This document shows, piece after piece, positions 41,601 through 53,288 of a stretch of 64,000 bases of DNA. The stretch comes from Prorocentrum cordatum (taxonomy: Eukaryota > Sar > Dinophyceae > Prorocentrales > Prorocentraceae): assembly GCA_963575745.1 (NCBI GenBank), contig CAUYUJ010018038.1:47501-111500 (forward strand), read 5' to 3'. The position numbers were made by a program, and so were the translations under genes. The notes beneath the pieces are model-generated. The model was not told where the DNA came from. It saw only the letters and a list, made by a program, of their open reading frames with translations, and made no database searches. Each line of letters starts with the position of its first letter. Position 1 is the stretch's first letter.

Positions 41601-42544
41601 GGCGGCAAGTCATAATGCCTCAAGCAAGTGCGGTTCGCCGCCGGCGCGCCCATTGTCGTGTCCGAAAGTCTAGCCGCCCACGATGTAAGATGAGCGACAG
41701 GCGTCGGACGCGACGCGCTTGCTTCTGATGTTGTGGGAGGGCGGGTGGGAGTGCACGGAGCCATCTGGCTCGCTCAAGCTGGCTAACTTGACACACATCC
41801 ACAGCTGCACCTCCTCCTCCTCCGCCACCTCCTCCTCCTCCCCCTCCTCCTCCTCCTCCTCCTCCTCCTCCTCCTCCTCCGCCTCCTCCTCCGCCTCCTC
41901 CTCCTCCTCCTCGTCCTCGTCCTCCTCGTCCTCATCCTCATCCTCGTTCTCGCCCTCCCCCCCACACACACAGCGCTGGCTCCGCTCCGACAGGGCGGCG
42001 GCAGGGCGCTCACGGGACGGCGCCCTGGAGGCCCACGTTTGGGACCCCGGGCCCTGGCGGCCTCGCCCTGGGCCCAGGACGCGCGTGGTGCGACCCCCTG
42101 GCCTGGGCCGGAGGGCGCACGCGGCGATCCTTGGCCCAGCATCGGCCTGGCCAGGATCGGTGCGGGTGCACGGTTGGGCGAGGGCTGGCAAATCCGCGGC
42201 TGCTACAACGGTCCTGCCCGAAAAACTACACAAGTTCCCAGAACATGACCCCGCGCACTAGACAATAAACGGGCTGCTGCCCGGAAGAAAAAAACAATCT
42301 CCCAGAGCTCCGTTTTAGCAGCCACGGGTTTGCCAGCCTTCGCCTGGCCTCTGAGATCGAGGACTCGTTACGATCCCCCGACGACCCCGCGCGGGTGTCC
42401 AGACACCGATCGCGGTGCTCCTGCAGCCTTCGAGTCACCGGGTGCCCCAGCCTCGCGCGCCGCGCCCCGCGGTGCCCGACGCTGGCGTGCCCTCCGCGCC
42501 CTCGCGCGCCGTCCAGGCCCCGGCCGCGAAGCGCGATCCTCTTT
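41601..42544. repeat. (TCC)n tract with GC-rich flanks
   Basis: 41809-41945 is (TCC)n with GCC and CGT breaks. The flanks are GC-rich without a recognised domain. Confidence 0.8.
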
Positions 42545-42720
42545 CGGGGATGGACAGCACCCCCTTTCGCAGAACGCGGTTCAGTGAAAAGGACCTCGGG
42601 CCCAAACCTGGCAGGCGAAAGCCTGGAGAGTGACGGCCGCGGCGCCCTCTCGAGAACCGAGAACGAGCAGTCCACTCATCGACGTGTCAGGGTGGGGGTT
42701 CTGTCCACCCCCGACTCTTC
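42545..42720 (+). repeat. Dispersed ~190-bp repeat, copy 2
   Basis: Partner of 37690-37885 (GGGGATGGACAGCACCCCCT, GACCTCGGGCCCAAACCTGG, GACGTGTCAGGGTGGGGGTT), same strand, about 4.8 kb away. Confidence 0.8.
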
Positions 42721-43013
42721 GCCCCCCTGCGGGCGACCTAACGTCAGACCCTCCGGCTGCAGGGGCGCCAAGGCAGCAGACTGCCGTCGGGGCGCTGACC
42801 TCAGAAACCATAAACAAGGAACGGGGCCCCGTCTTCCCGTGATCTGGACTTCGATGTCCCATCGAAAACCTGAGGGTGAGTGCAAAGCAATGAAGGAACA
42901 CCGAGCCCCTCCCAACGAACAGAGTTCCTTCAGCGCCCCGACTGTACTGGCGAACGGGCACGGGCAAACCCTGTGGCCAGGGCGAGCCCGGCTGCTCCGT
43001 GCACGTGCAGCCT
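42721..43013. other. Spacer between the dispersed repeat and the foldback element
   Basis: Nothing recognised. Possibly the same duplicated block as 37886-37991 with extra sequence. Confidence 0.35.
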
Positions 43014-43180
43014 GGCTTTAAGTCGGGCGTGTCCCCCTACAGGGGGATTTTCGACGAAAAACAAAAAATACCCCAAAAATAATCAAAAAATAGTCCAAAC
43101 ATAATCTGGGGACTATTTCTTGAATATTGTTTAACTTCTTCGGGGTATTTGGGCGGTATTTTTTATTGTTCGTCGAAAAC
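43014..43180. mobile_element. Foldback element, CCCCCTACAGG family, copy 2
   Basis: Left end TAAGTCGGGCGTGTCCCCCT, core with AAATAGTCC/GGGACTATTT and ATACCCCAAA/GGGGTATTTGG pairs, and TTTTCGACGAAAAAC mirrored as GTTCGTCGAAAAC. The right outermost motif is lost. Confidence 0.78.
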
Positions 43181-43359
43181 CGTGCTGCTCCCGCAGCCGC
43201 GCCGCTGGGCCCGCTGCTGGCGGAGCGGCGCCCGCCTCGGGGCGCAGCGCTCAGGAGGGGCCCTGCTCCGCCTGCTCCGCGCACGTGTAGAACAGCTTCG
43301 CGCTGCTCTCGCAGCCCCCGAATCTGCTGCTGGCGGACGCCGAAGACGAAAACAAAGCA
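43181..43359. other. GC-rich spacer
   Basis: CTGCTCCGC/GCGGAGC words and an alanine/arginine-rich frame only. 44730-44790 shares CTCTCGCAGCCC and CTGCTGCTSGC words with it. Confidence 0.4.
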
Positions 43360-43545
43360 TGGCATACGTAACCTTTCGGAGGTCCGCACGGACTTCCTGG
43401 GTCGGCGCGGTCGACTTCCTCGGTCGGCCGCCGGCGCCGCCACTGGCGCGCTCCGCGCGCCGCGCGCCAGGGAGGGAGGTCCAGCACCAACCCAAGAAAT
43501 CCGCGAGGACCTTCGAAAGGTTGTGTTTATGCATTTGTTCTTCTT
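43360..43545. mobile_element. Foldback element, GGTCCGCGCGG family, copy 3
   Basis: CATACGTAACCTTTCGGAGG + TCCGCACGGACTTCCTGGG, mirrored by CCCAAGAAATCCGCGAGGACC + TTCGAAAGGTTGTG. The core GGCGCGCTCCGCGCGCC palindrome is kept. Confidence 0.82.
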
Positions 43546-43548
43546 CGA

Positions 43549-43730
43549 GCCCAGACCCCCGACCTCGCGATCTTTTTTCACGACGGGGACCCCCGAAAGT
43601 CTGGGCCACTTCTCCAGGACTGGCCCTTCATGCTGAAGTCGTTTTGTGGACGACCCCGAGGCCCAGTTAAGGCCCCCAGAGGCCGAACACTACTGAAAAC
43701 CTCCCGTCTTGATTTCTTCATGGCGAGAGG
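43549..43730. mobile_element. Foldback element, ATGACGTC family, copy 3
   Basis: GCCCAGACCCCCGACCTCGC at the left; GACCCCGAGGCCCAGTTAAG, GGCCCCCAGAGGCCGA and CCTCCCGTCTTGATTTCTTC follow in the order of 20091-20278, on the same strand. The outer right end (CGAGGGGGGTCTGGG) may be the piece at 44192-44207, separated by the next foldback. Confidence 0.7.
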
Positions 43731-43989
43731 AAATTGTTGTTTCATCACTTCTGGTAACGTGGGGGTGGAGGGCTGGGGCCCCGGGTAACGGGAACGCTTG
43801 GGCGGGGTGGGGCACGTCGGGGCGGGGGTGCGCTGCGATCACCAACGTCTGCGCGCGAGCACCAGCATGCGGCGGGGGGGTCCAGGCCCCCCCCCATGTA
43901 CGATCGTTTCCTCTAGCCCAGGAGCGCAAAGAGAGTGGCCTGGCCCGGGCAGCGACCGTTACGCGCCAGAGGATGCAAAAACAATGGGG

Positions 43990-44180
43990 TAACGAAGAAT
44001 GACATAAACATAAAAACTCGGAGGCCCGCGCGGATTTCTCGGATCGGCGCTGGACCCCCCTCCCTGGCGCGTGGAGCACGCCAGGGGCGGCGCCAGAGGC
44101 GCCGCCAGGGGGCTCCAGCGCCGATCCGAGAAATCTGCGCAGACCTCCGAGTCTGCATGTTTATGTCACTATTCGTCCCC
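43990..44180. mobile_element. Foldback element, GGTCCGCGCGG family, copy 4 (best preserved)
   Basis: Inverted ends run ACGAAGAATGACATAAACAT, AAAAACTCGGAGGCCCGCGC, ATTTCTCGGATCGGCGCTGG on the left and the mirror image ending ATGTTTATGTCACTATTCGT on the right. Core GGCGCGTGGAGCACGCC and GGCGGCGCCAGAGGCGCCGCC. About 70-bp arms. Confidence 0.92.
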
Positions 44181-44817
44181 CTAAAAAAACAATCTCGAGG
44201 GGGGTCTGGGCGGACGGGCAGGGGAACGTCCTGTTCCCGGAGGCCGCGTCCTGGGCATCGATCAACCGATCCCTACCCCCACGGACGTGACCTTCGTGCC
44301 ACTGGCCGATTTACCCCCCGAAATGGGGATATATACTGTTCCCTTCGGGCTTCGCAAGCCCTATCCCAAGCTGGGGGGGAGGGATGATTGATGCGCCTGT
44401 TTTCCACCACCACCACCACCACCACCACCAGCATCAGTTGGATGGGGGGAAGGACGACGAGGAGGAGGAGGAGGAGGAGGAGGAGGAGGAGGAGGAGGAG
44501 GAGCAGGACCCCCTCCCCCTCCAACTTGTGGTGGTGGAAAACACGCCCATCCATGATGGGGCCGAGATAACCTCCCCCAAAGGGGACGGGGATCGTTTGG
44601 ACGATGCTGAAGTCCGGCGGGCAGCACGCGTCCCCGGCGCACGCGGCCCCCGAGCCGGGGCACAGCACCTGCTCGCCCTGCCGGCACGCGCCGGTCGCCA
44701 GCGGCTGCGACCGTGAGGGGTCCTCGCAGTCGTGGACCTTCGCGCCGCTCTCGCAGCCCTGGAAGCTGCTGCTCGCAGATGCAGAGAGCCAAAACATGCA
44801 CGGCACGCCGAGGCTCA
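44181..44817. repeat. ACC and GGA microsatellites with GC-rich flanks
   Basis: (CCA)n at 44403-44430 and GGA at 44458-44503. The flanking CCACCACAAG words make the two tracts partly inverted. No gene is supported. Confidence 0.8.
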
Positions 44818-44968
44818 GGTCGGGCATGGTCCCCCTGCAGGCGGACTTTGGACGAACAGAAAAAAAACTAGGAAAAATAACCAAAAAATGCTAGAAAATA
44901 CACTCCGAAGATCGTCCCCAGACTACTTTTGAACATTCGCCCTGTAGAGGGACATGCCCGACTTAAGC
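44818..44968. mobile_element. Foldback element, CCCCCTACAGG family, copy 3
   Basis: GGTCGGGCATGGTCCCCCTG ... CCTGTAGAGGGACATGCCCG around an AT-rich core (AACTAGGAAAAATAACC, TCGTCCCCAGACTAC). Confidence 0.87.
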
Positions 44969-45348
44969 CAAGGCCTCCTCCCGGGTCGCGAGCAGGCTGC
45001 GACGGACGATTTTGGACCTTCTTCGGCCTCCGGGGGCCCAGGCCCCTGGACCGTCCATCGGGGGCGGCCAAGAGGGGTGCGTCCAAGAGGGGTGGGCGCA
45101 AATCATGGCCGGCGGCATGTGCGCCGCACGGGGGGGGGGGCAGGGACGCATTAAAACAAGAAGAGGCGCCATGAACCTGGGGAGATATCATGTCCCCCGC
45201 CATGATATCCACACCTCCCTAGTCATCACCCCCCTCTTTGCCGCCCCCGAGTCCAAAAACGACTCGGGATAGAGAGCCGATCCCTGGGAAGCGGTCTGAA
45301 CCTCAAAGGTCCACAACGTGAACAGAATACCGCGTCTGAGGTCCGGGT
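44969..45348. other. Intergenic, no recognised feature
   Basis: GATATCATG(T/A) appears inverted at about 45183-45210 (ATATCATG TCCCCCGCC ATGATAT), a short hairpin. Nothing else stands out. Confidence 0.4.
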
Positions 45349-45675
45349 AGGCACACGGCTTGGGAGGTCCGCGCGGACTTTCGGCGCCAGGGGCCCCCTC
45401 TCCTCCACACGACGCCTCGCCAGGCCAGCGGGGTGCACTGGGGGCGGCCGCGAAAAACTGAGCACAGCGGGGCCAGGAGGGGCGACGCCAGGGGCGTGGG
45501 GAAAGGGGGCGGGGCCCTACCACAGGTAGGAGAGGGAGGAGGAGGAGGAGGAGGAGGAGGAGGAGGAGGAGGAGGAGGAGGTGGAGAAGGAGGAGGAGGA
45601 GGAGGAGGAGGAAAAGGAGGAGGAGGGGGGGGCCAGCGCCGACCCGAGGCAGCCCGCGCGGGTCTCCAGACGTTT
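45349..45675. mobile_element. Foldback element, GGTCCGCGCGG family, copy 5, expanded by GGA
   Basis: GGAGGTCCGCGCGGACTTTC + GGCGCC on the left; CCAGCGCCGACCCGAG + CAGCCCGCGCGGGTCTCC on the right. The core has been enlarged by a (GGA)n tract at 45536-45620. Confidence 0.7.
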
Positions 45676-45734
45676 GTGCTTGTGCCGCCTTCGGCGGCAA
45701 CTCATGGGAGCCTCCCAAACCATCTTGTTGGCTC

Positions 45735-45862
45735 TTGCGTATCGACGCTAGTCAACGCAACATCGACGCAAAATCAACGCAACTTCGACGATAACCAACG
45801 CTACTTCGGCGCTATCTCATCGATTCCCAGACGCTAATCGACGCTAGTCGATGCTAAAGACG
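45735..45862. repeat. ~14-bp CGACGCTAGTC repeat
   Basis: TCGACGCTAGTCAACGCAAC, ATCGACGCAAAATCAACG and CTAATCGACGCTAGTCG units follow each other. AT-richer than the surroundings. Confidence 0.75.
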
Positions 45863-46440
45863 GAATTATGAAGGTACACCAAGCTCCCATGATTTGCTGT
45901 CGAATGCCGCATTCGGCTCTCCGAGATGGGCAGGGGAAGGTCGGCTTCCCCGACGATCGGGTGTTGCTAGAAGTGCCCCTGGCCCAAGGTGCCCCCAGCT
46001 TTTCGCTCCAGTTTGGAGCCCCTGAGGCCCCCTGGTCCTCGTGAGGAATGCTCTGGAGGCCGCCTGGGTCACCCCGAGAATCCTGGGGGGACCTTGGGCC
46101 AGGGGCACTTCGGACGCTTATGCTTGTGCCGCCTTCGGCTCTCCGAGATGTCGAGCAGGGGGCCGACTACAGAATTGATTTGCCCTAAACTTGGTTTTCC
46201 CGCCGAATCTACGAAACAACATCGTGTGATGCCCCGTAGATCTACGAGCCTTCTACGCATTTGTCGTGGACATCCGGCAGGAGAATCAGCTCTTGGGTGA
46301 TTCAACTCTGCAGCCGATCCCCTGCTCGAGAGATGGGCAGGGGAAGGTCAGGTTCCCCGACGAGGCCACGGGGGGGCAGCACTGGTCCCCGGCACACGTG
46401 GCGTCGGAGCCAGGGCACCGCACGGCCTCGCCCTCCTCCG
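45863..46440. mobile_element. Foldback element (GCCCCTGGCCCAAGG) at 45968-46114 with flanks
   Basis: Arms GAAGTGCCCCTGGCCCAAGG (45969) and CCTTGGGCCAGGGGCACTTC (46093) enclose about 105 bp. Outside it CCGAGATGGGCAGGGGAAGG (45920) recurs as GAGAGATGGGCAGGGGAAGG (46330), and GCTTRTGCTTGTGCCGCCTT appears at 46117 and, shortened, at 45681. Confidence 0.7.
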
Positions 46441-46795
<355 letters not shown>

Positions 46796-46978
46796 CCGCG
46801 CGGCCTCTCCCTGCGTGCACGTCCTGCGGAGAGAGGCGGGTCCGCGGAGCTGCCGCGGCAGCTCGCCGACACCGCTCGAGGCCACCACGGTGCCCGCGAG
46901 CACGAGCGACTGCACCCAGCGGGCCATGCCAGTGACCAACGAACAACACACACTCAAACCTATAGGGAGGAGGAAGAG
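46796..46978. repeat. Direct-repeat unit at the 3' side of LINE-1
   Basis: 46924-46978 (CCATGCCAGTGACCAACGAA, CACACTCAAACCTATAGGGA) matches 53337-53391 with about four differences. The two copies bracket LINE-1. Confidence 0.8.
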
Positions 46979-47045
46979 GAGGAGGAGGAGGAGGAGGAGG
47001 AGGAGGAGGAGGAGGAGGAGGAGGAGGAGGAGGAGGAGGAGGATG

Positions 47046-47819
47046 GTGGTGGTGGTGGTGTGGAACGATCTCGGGCCGAGCGCCAGAGTGACCACAGAGC
47101 AGCATTCACCAGGGGGATTCTGCCATGTGCGACCTATCGTGCGCAAGAGATGCGACTAAACGACGGCCCCCCCCCCCTCAGACAGGCGGGAGCCCCGAAT
47201 TGCCTTCGCTCGACCGCCGTTCACGGCGAGCAGACTGAGCGAATTTTTACACGCTGCGGCCCAGGGATCCAGACCAGACGCGTCCCTGACAGCGTACCCC
47301 GAACAAATCGGGAGACACACAGGATTATAACCAGGAAAGCTAAAAACGTGCGGCGTAGGCCACGAGGTCTTTGAAGGAGGGACGAGAAGGTAAAGGAGGC
47401 CTCGGAGGAGGAGGAGGAGGAGGAGGGGGACAAGCGACGGCAGCAGCGGCTCGGGCCTCCTGCAGGGCGGTCACGGCACCCACAGCCTCAGTCGACATGG
47501 AGGCCGACACCCTCACCGTCGCAGAACTCCCCATCAGTGGCATCTGCAGTCTAGAACTGGTAACTCTCGAACCCGACGCAGCAACCCTCGCACCAGGAGT
47601 AGCTGACATCGATCTCACCCTGGCCATCTGTGTACTCCAGCTGGCCCCCTGTGTCCCCGAACCTGGTATCTGCGAACAAGAGCTGGCTCTTGGCAGCGTC
47701 CTTGTAGCAGCCCCCAGTAGATACTTCACGGTGCCCTCACCGTGCTGTTGAAAAGATGGCGCCGAACACGACACGATTCCCATCTCATCCTGCCGACTGC
47801 GTTCAGACACCAGTTGTGC
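47046..47819 (-). other. 3' untranslated region of LINE-1
   Basis: The long minus-strand frame stays open to 47340 here, but after the frameshift near 49000 this part is out of the protein's frame. It shows Ser/Arg-rich composition and should be 3' UTR. No domain. Confidence 0.5.
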
Positions 47820-48090
47820 TCTAACACCTGGTGGCGACGGAGCCCGATACGCCCTCGAGGAGCAGGCGATCGGGACTTGCGATCTGACGTCCGCTGTGGA
47901 GGCCATGACTCGCGTTCTAACTCCACGTGGCGACTGAGCCCGACACGCCTTCGAGGAGCAGGCGGACGGGACTTGCGATCTGACGCCCTGGGAGGATGCC
48001 ATGGCTTGCGTTCTGACGCCTCGTGACGACTGAGCCCGACTCGCCCTCGAGGAGCAGGCGGACGGGACTTGCGTTCTAACGCCGCCGTCG
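47820..48090. repeat. 96-bp minisatellite, three copies, in the LINE-1 3' UTR
   Basis: GAGCCCGAYACGCC(C/T)TCGAGG recurs at about 47839, 47935 and 48031, followed by AGCAGGCGGACGGGACTTGC and TCTGACG. It lies right after the true LINE-1 stop (48092). Confidence 0.88.
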
Positions 48091-48091
48091 G

Positions 48092-51000
48092 CTACAGGTC
48101 GAACTCGTCCAAGGCTAGCTGCAACACCCTCTCCGTGTGAGATCTCGGCGCCATTCCAGGCCTCAGGGTCGCCCCCATCTGGATGAGGCAATTCTGGAGC
48201 GACCGCTGCATGTTGTGGTCGGACAAGCTGAGGACGATCTTCGCGAGCCCCTCCTTGAACGCCGAGCTGACCCGAAAGCCTTTGACCAACATCGTGAGAT
48301 CGTCCATCGGCGAAATACTGTCGAGGCGATCCTGCTGCTCCTTCCACGTCTTGGCGCTGGCCATGCCGACGCGCTCGCCCATCGCTGTCACCTTCTTCGC
48401 CACTACCAGGAAGACCTGTACACATGCTGGCCCCATGATGATCTCGGGCGGCTGCTTGTTCTGCGGGCCCTGGTTGAACTCGTCGCGCATCCTGGCCGCC
48501 TCCGTGGCGTATGCTCGTCCCGCCTGGAAACCACTCTGAATCACCTCGGCCTGCTCGTCCATCGTCATGGTGACGAACTCTGCCGCCATCAGCATTCTCA
48601 GGTTGAAAGAGTTGCCCAGCACGGCTCGCATGATCACTGGCATCAGCCGCGCACATAGATTCATGTCCATGGCTGGCAGCTTCTCGAGAGCGTCGGCGGA
48701 GAGTCCGTACGTCTGGCCCATCTGCATACAAGCGTCGTCGCGAGCTCCTCCACCGCGTCCCGCTCCTGCTCCGCCGTGCCTGCCGAGCCCGCCGCGGCCC
48801 CCTGGAGGCGAGGCAGGTGCCTTGGCGAGCTGCGCGGCGCTCGGGGCGCCCTCGCCCGCAGGCGCCGTGCTGCGCTGCTGGTGCCTGGCACCGCCACGCG
48901 GGCGGGAACCTTGCGCCGCCGAGCCAGAGCGGCCCCTGCGCGCTCCCTTGTGCTGACCTCCGTGCGATCGGGAGCGATGGGCCGCCGCCTCGAGCACCTC
49001 CGTCCCCAGGCGGCACATCGATCTCACGCTGAGTAAGTGGAGCCCTCGGAGAGTGCCGACAAAGATGGCGATAAAGTTGCTCTCGATCCTCAAACGGCTC
49101 CGAGTGAAAACAACAGTATTCGTGAGCCCATGCATCATGACCACCAAAGTGAGTACCCCGTGTGAGGTCAGCAAGAGGACAGACGAAACTCTCAGGGTCC
49201 TGGACAGCGTGGAAGAAGGGCGTGACATTCGGGGGGCAGCGACCACGAATCACTGCCTGCACCGCATGCTCCTGAGCAATCCGACGAGTGCGAAAGCTTT
49301 GACGACAGAATATGCACTCGTTCGCGACGATGATGGCGTGCATTCTAGATCTGCAAGAGTGCCCCCCTCCCTTCGCAAAGCGCTGATGTGCAAGCAGCGC
49401 TCTCTTCGTATTGAAGGCCCTCCCGCAGGTCGTCCCGTCGTCGTTCAGAAGGTCGCACGTCCATGTAGCAACCGGTGGTGGGGGCACCTCAAGAGCACCT
49501 TCAAGAACCTCAGGAGGAGGCCCGTAGAGCCCAACAGGAGGCGGTATAGCAACGGTCTTGGTTTCAGCCCGTAGAAGTCCAGGATCGAGCGCCAGAAATT
49601 GTTCCCGAAGATCCACGTCCATGAAGAGGGCCCGCACGCAGAGTCTCATATGGGGCTCCTCCGAGGGACCCGTAAACAGCCATGACTCAAGCAACTCGGC
49701 CTCGGACCGCTGGACCAAGATAAGGATGTCCGACGCAAAGCGCATGGCGCATGCGTTCGCGTGCTCGTGCAAGAAGCCCTGTGCACACAGTGTGGGATGA
49801 GCATCGAGCGGTAACTGACCAAAGATCGCCCCAATTTCCTGTGGATGCCGTTCGGGGTGTCTGATCCACCTTTGATACTGACGCAGCCGTCTCACACAGA
49901 GCTCAACTCGGGCAGGTGCGACTCCGACACGACGAAAGACCACGGCGTCAGAGAGAGCTCGATATCGAACGACTGCCTTACCTTGTTCATCCAAAACCAC
50001 CTGGCCCTCCTCATCCTTCACCTCCACCTTCAGGCATGCATCTCCTCCGAGGATTTTTCGAGCGAAGCCGATCAGCACACGGTCGAGGCGCAGCTCCTGA
50101 GCCTCCGACAGGACAAGCGTGGTCAAGCCCGACAAGAGGGCCCCCTGGACGATGGCGCCAAAAACGATGCGGGTAAATCGCCAGACTCGATTTTTTGCCC
50201 AGAACCTCCCCATCGAGTAGTAACCTCTCCGACATGCCAGGATACGACGCTGAAGCTCTCCCTGTACTCCTCCATTCACCGACGTTTGAATACCTAACGC
50301 AATGTTGTCGAACTGGACCTGGCCTGGCACACGAATAGCACCCCCGAACACCGCAGCACTGTACTCTTTCGACCGAGGACCCACAAAGGAGGGAGAGACA
50401 CAACTTTTCCCAGCATTGTGAGAATATCCTTCCGTCGATAACGAAGCACTCAAGTGTACATGTGACTGATCGAGTGTGAACAACGCATTCTTGGCCGACG
50501 AGACGATGTGCGTCTTGTTCGCGTCGTCCGCGTAGATCCGCGTCGACAGGTCCACGGGACGCTGGAGTATAGGAACCCAGGCCGTGCACAGCGCCTCGCT
50601 AGGCGACAGCGTACGATCAGGATCAGCAGGCGGCGACGGCGGCACAATCTCCTGGTCGACCCACTCGGCGTGAGTCTCAGGACGGGCAGGGGGCCGCCCA
50701 TGCCAAGTCTGTGCTCGAAGAAGATCCAGCCACCGCTGCACGGGATGCCGAAAGGTGCGCGCGAAGAAGATCGCCGCGGGCGCGTCGCCCATGAAGGCCC
50801 CGCACAGGTTGTGCATCGTCTGCTCCCCGTCGACCCCGCAGATGGTGAAGGTGCTCGTCTCGTGCCGCTGGTTGAAGTAGCATTGCGAGTCAGGCTGAAT
50901 GGAGGATGAGACAGTTGACCGAAGAGCAGGAAACGTAGAGCAGCCAAAGGCGTTAGCCATATCCTCCTTGGAAGTGACCGTCGAGACTCCCAGCAGACGA

Positions 51001-53288
51001 AGTCGAGCCAACAGCACCTCCTGACAAATAAGTGCGCCCTCCCTGCTACGACCTATGTGATATCCATGCTCACGATCGGGCACATCATCATGGAAGCCTC
51101 TGGTCAACTGCGCCTTGTACCACAGCACTCCCATGCGACACAATCCGTGAATGTAGCGTCGTGCAGAGAAGCCCTCCTTATTGTTGTGTTTGTCTAAGCC
51201 CGTCGCGCGAGAGTGATGCCACACCACAGGCGTCCGCTGCACACGCCGAATATGATGAAATACTTTCTGCAAAGCTTTCGCACTCAGCTCATTTGAGATC
51301 ACCGCCGCCTCCGTACCTAGCCCACTCCTGTCACCAGCTCGCCTATGACGAGGGACAAAATCAGCTCGCGGTCCAGGATCCTCAACTTCGTCTCCGTCGT
51401 CGTTTCGTGCCAGGCGTGGTTTCCGATACGTGCCGTCGAACTTCCGATTCGGATCTAGCACCAGCATGAGGATCTCCGACGGGACCGAATGCAGGGGCGC
51501 CGCCTTTCTGCGAGGGGCCTTCGCAGCAAGCTCGGTCACCACAGCCAGATCATCACGACCCTGCTCGACGTGCAAGAAGTTGCCGCTGCCGAAGGATGCG
51601 GGCGGCGGCAAATCCTCAAGTATCCGAGCCTGGTAATCAGCAAAGTCCACAGGCACCGCAGAGAAACCCCCAGCATGTCCAGGGCCACTGAAGCGCGTAC
51701 GAATCTCATCCGTCCTGGGCGCATAGGTCTCAGCAAAATTAAAACGCCTACGCCGAGGTCCAGAACAACGTCCTGCAAGCTCATGCGCTAGCTTCCATAC
51801 CTCAGCATGCTGCCTAGCACCCCAGGCAGCACTGAGTTCATCAATCAGCTGTTCAGTCACTTCATCCTGATGCGCTCGTCGAAGGTGTCGCAGTTTCTTG
51901 TTGCACCGTGCCAGCTCCAGACTCGATTCCAGTTCGCCCGCACAGTGCTCTCGAGCATGCCGCCGCTCCCGAAGTAAACGACTGCGAGCCTGTTGATATT
52001 CAATTACCATCGGACTCCGAGTCGCCTGTTTGGAGAAATGACGTTCAGCAGCAGCATATATCGTAGTGATCCACTCCTGCCAGGCATCATCGGGCGCACT
52101 CGCATGAAGAAGCAACGTATGATAATCAGGGGCCGCACCGAACTGAGCTTCAACGTCCGCGAGGAAGTCCGCAACACCAACTCCTTTCCGAAGAGCACTC
52201 GCCAATCTGTCAAAGTCCCATCTCGTGGTAGCCTTTCGTGCCGAGCTGAAATCGAATTCATACTGAAACTTGACCAGGATAGGTACATGATCTGATAACC
52301 CCTTTCGACTGCACAACTTGAGACGAAGATTGGTGCGCTTCATCGCCCCGCAATAGGTGATCGTCGGCATCTGCCAGCTGAAGACGGCAACGTGGTCGAT
52401 ACTGCTCGAGCCGCGGGCGCCGTAGAAGGTATCCCCGATGTTGTAGCACGTCGTCGCGATGGCCACAGTGTGCTTTTCGCAGAGCTCGAGCATCTGGTCT
52501 GCCGCATAGTGCTGCTCTTCGCGGGCGTAGGGCCCCAACGAGCCAGAACGAACCCAATCGATGATGCCCCCTTGTCTCCGTCTCCAGCCGAACGAATCAT
52601 TCAAGTCGAACCCCATCATCAAAGCCGATCTTTTTTTCGACCAAGTGAGAGCCTTTTCAAGCCATTGTATGAGAAGATCCACCGTCGCACGATATCTAGC
52701 CTGAGCCGTAGCCGCCGCCGCTGCCTGCACGTGGGACTCGCGCCCCTCGCGCCTCGCACTCGGACGGGGCGGGAAGTACAAGATGGGAATGAGAACATCG
52801 AATCGGCCAGACCGCAGACGAAACACCGCAGCACGTCCCTGCAGAGCAGCTGGAACACTAGGCACATCATACACGTCGCGTTGCTTGAACACCCTCTTCC
52901 GCAGCAGCAACGCTATACCACAAGATTTGTTGACATGGCGCCCAGCTAAGCATCCGCACCGTACCACGAAGTGGTGCTTCAGGTTCGAGAACGTGGCCGA
53001 GCGATCAGGTGTCGCTCGTTCCCCCGTGCTTGTGACTGCCACCACATCAGTGTATTTGAACTCCTCCGAGAGGTCATGCAAGCGCTCGATATCTGCATAC
53101 TGCGCGTTCCAGTGAACAAACGTGAGCATGCCGAGAGCCACTCTCACCCCGCACAGCAGCACAAGAGACAAGACCATCATGTGCGCATGGTGTAAGAGTG
53201 AGCAACGGCGGCCTGTGGGGGGGGGGGGCCTGCCGTAGCGACTGACGTCTACGGCGGACGCGGAGCCCTCCAGCCCCTGGAGCTGCAA
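48092..53288 (-). CDS. LINE-1 ORF2: AP endonuclease, reverse transcriptase, C2H2 zinc fingers
   Basis: The frame opens at 53288 and the endonuclease starts near residue 54 (MLTFVHWNAQ). Endonuclease boxes: GFDLN (residues 226-230), SSIDHV (Asp298/His299) and LSDHVPI (332-334). RT spans about 690-960, with EDMANAF (Asp776) and the catalytic YADD (919-922), then a thumb-like KNRVWRFTRIVFGA. C2H2 fingers start at Cys1278 and Cys1325 (CIFCRQSFRTRRIAQEH), with CCFHSEPF and YRHLCRH near 1392-1412. No RNase H is seen. Near residue 1425 (about 49000) the sense jumps to another minus frame, with EVLEAAAHRSRSHGGQHKGA, LMAAEFVTMTMDEQAEVIQS and QLALDEFDL, stopping at 48092. The frame that stays open beyond that is Arg-rich shadow. 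So it is full length but carries one frameshift. Confidence 0.88.

Noticed and set aside
47340-49000. C-terminal 550 residues of the 1982-codon LINE frame as real protein
   Set aside because: After about 49000 this frame is Arg/Ser/His-rich shadow sequence, while a neighbouring frame gives a well-formed helical protein ending at 48092.
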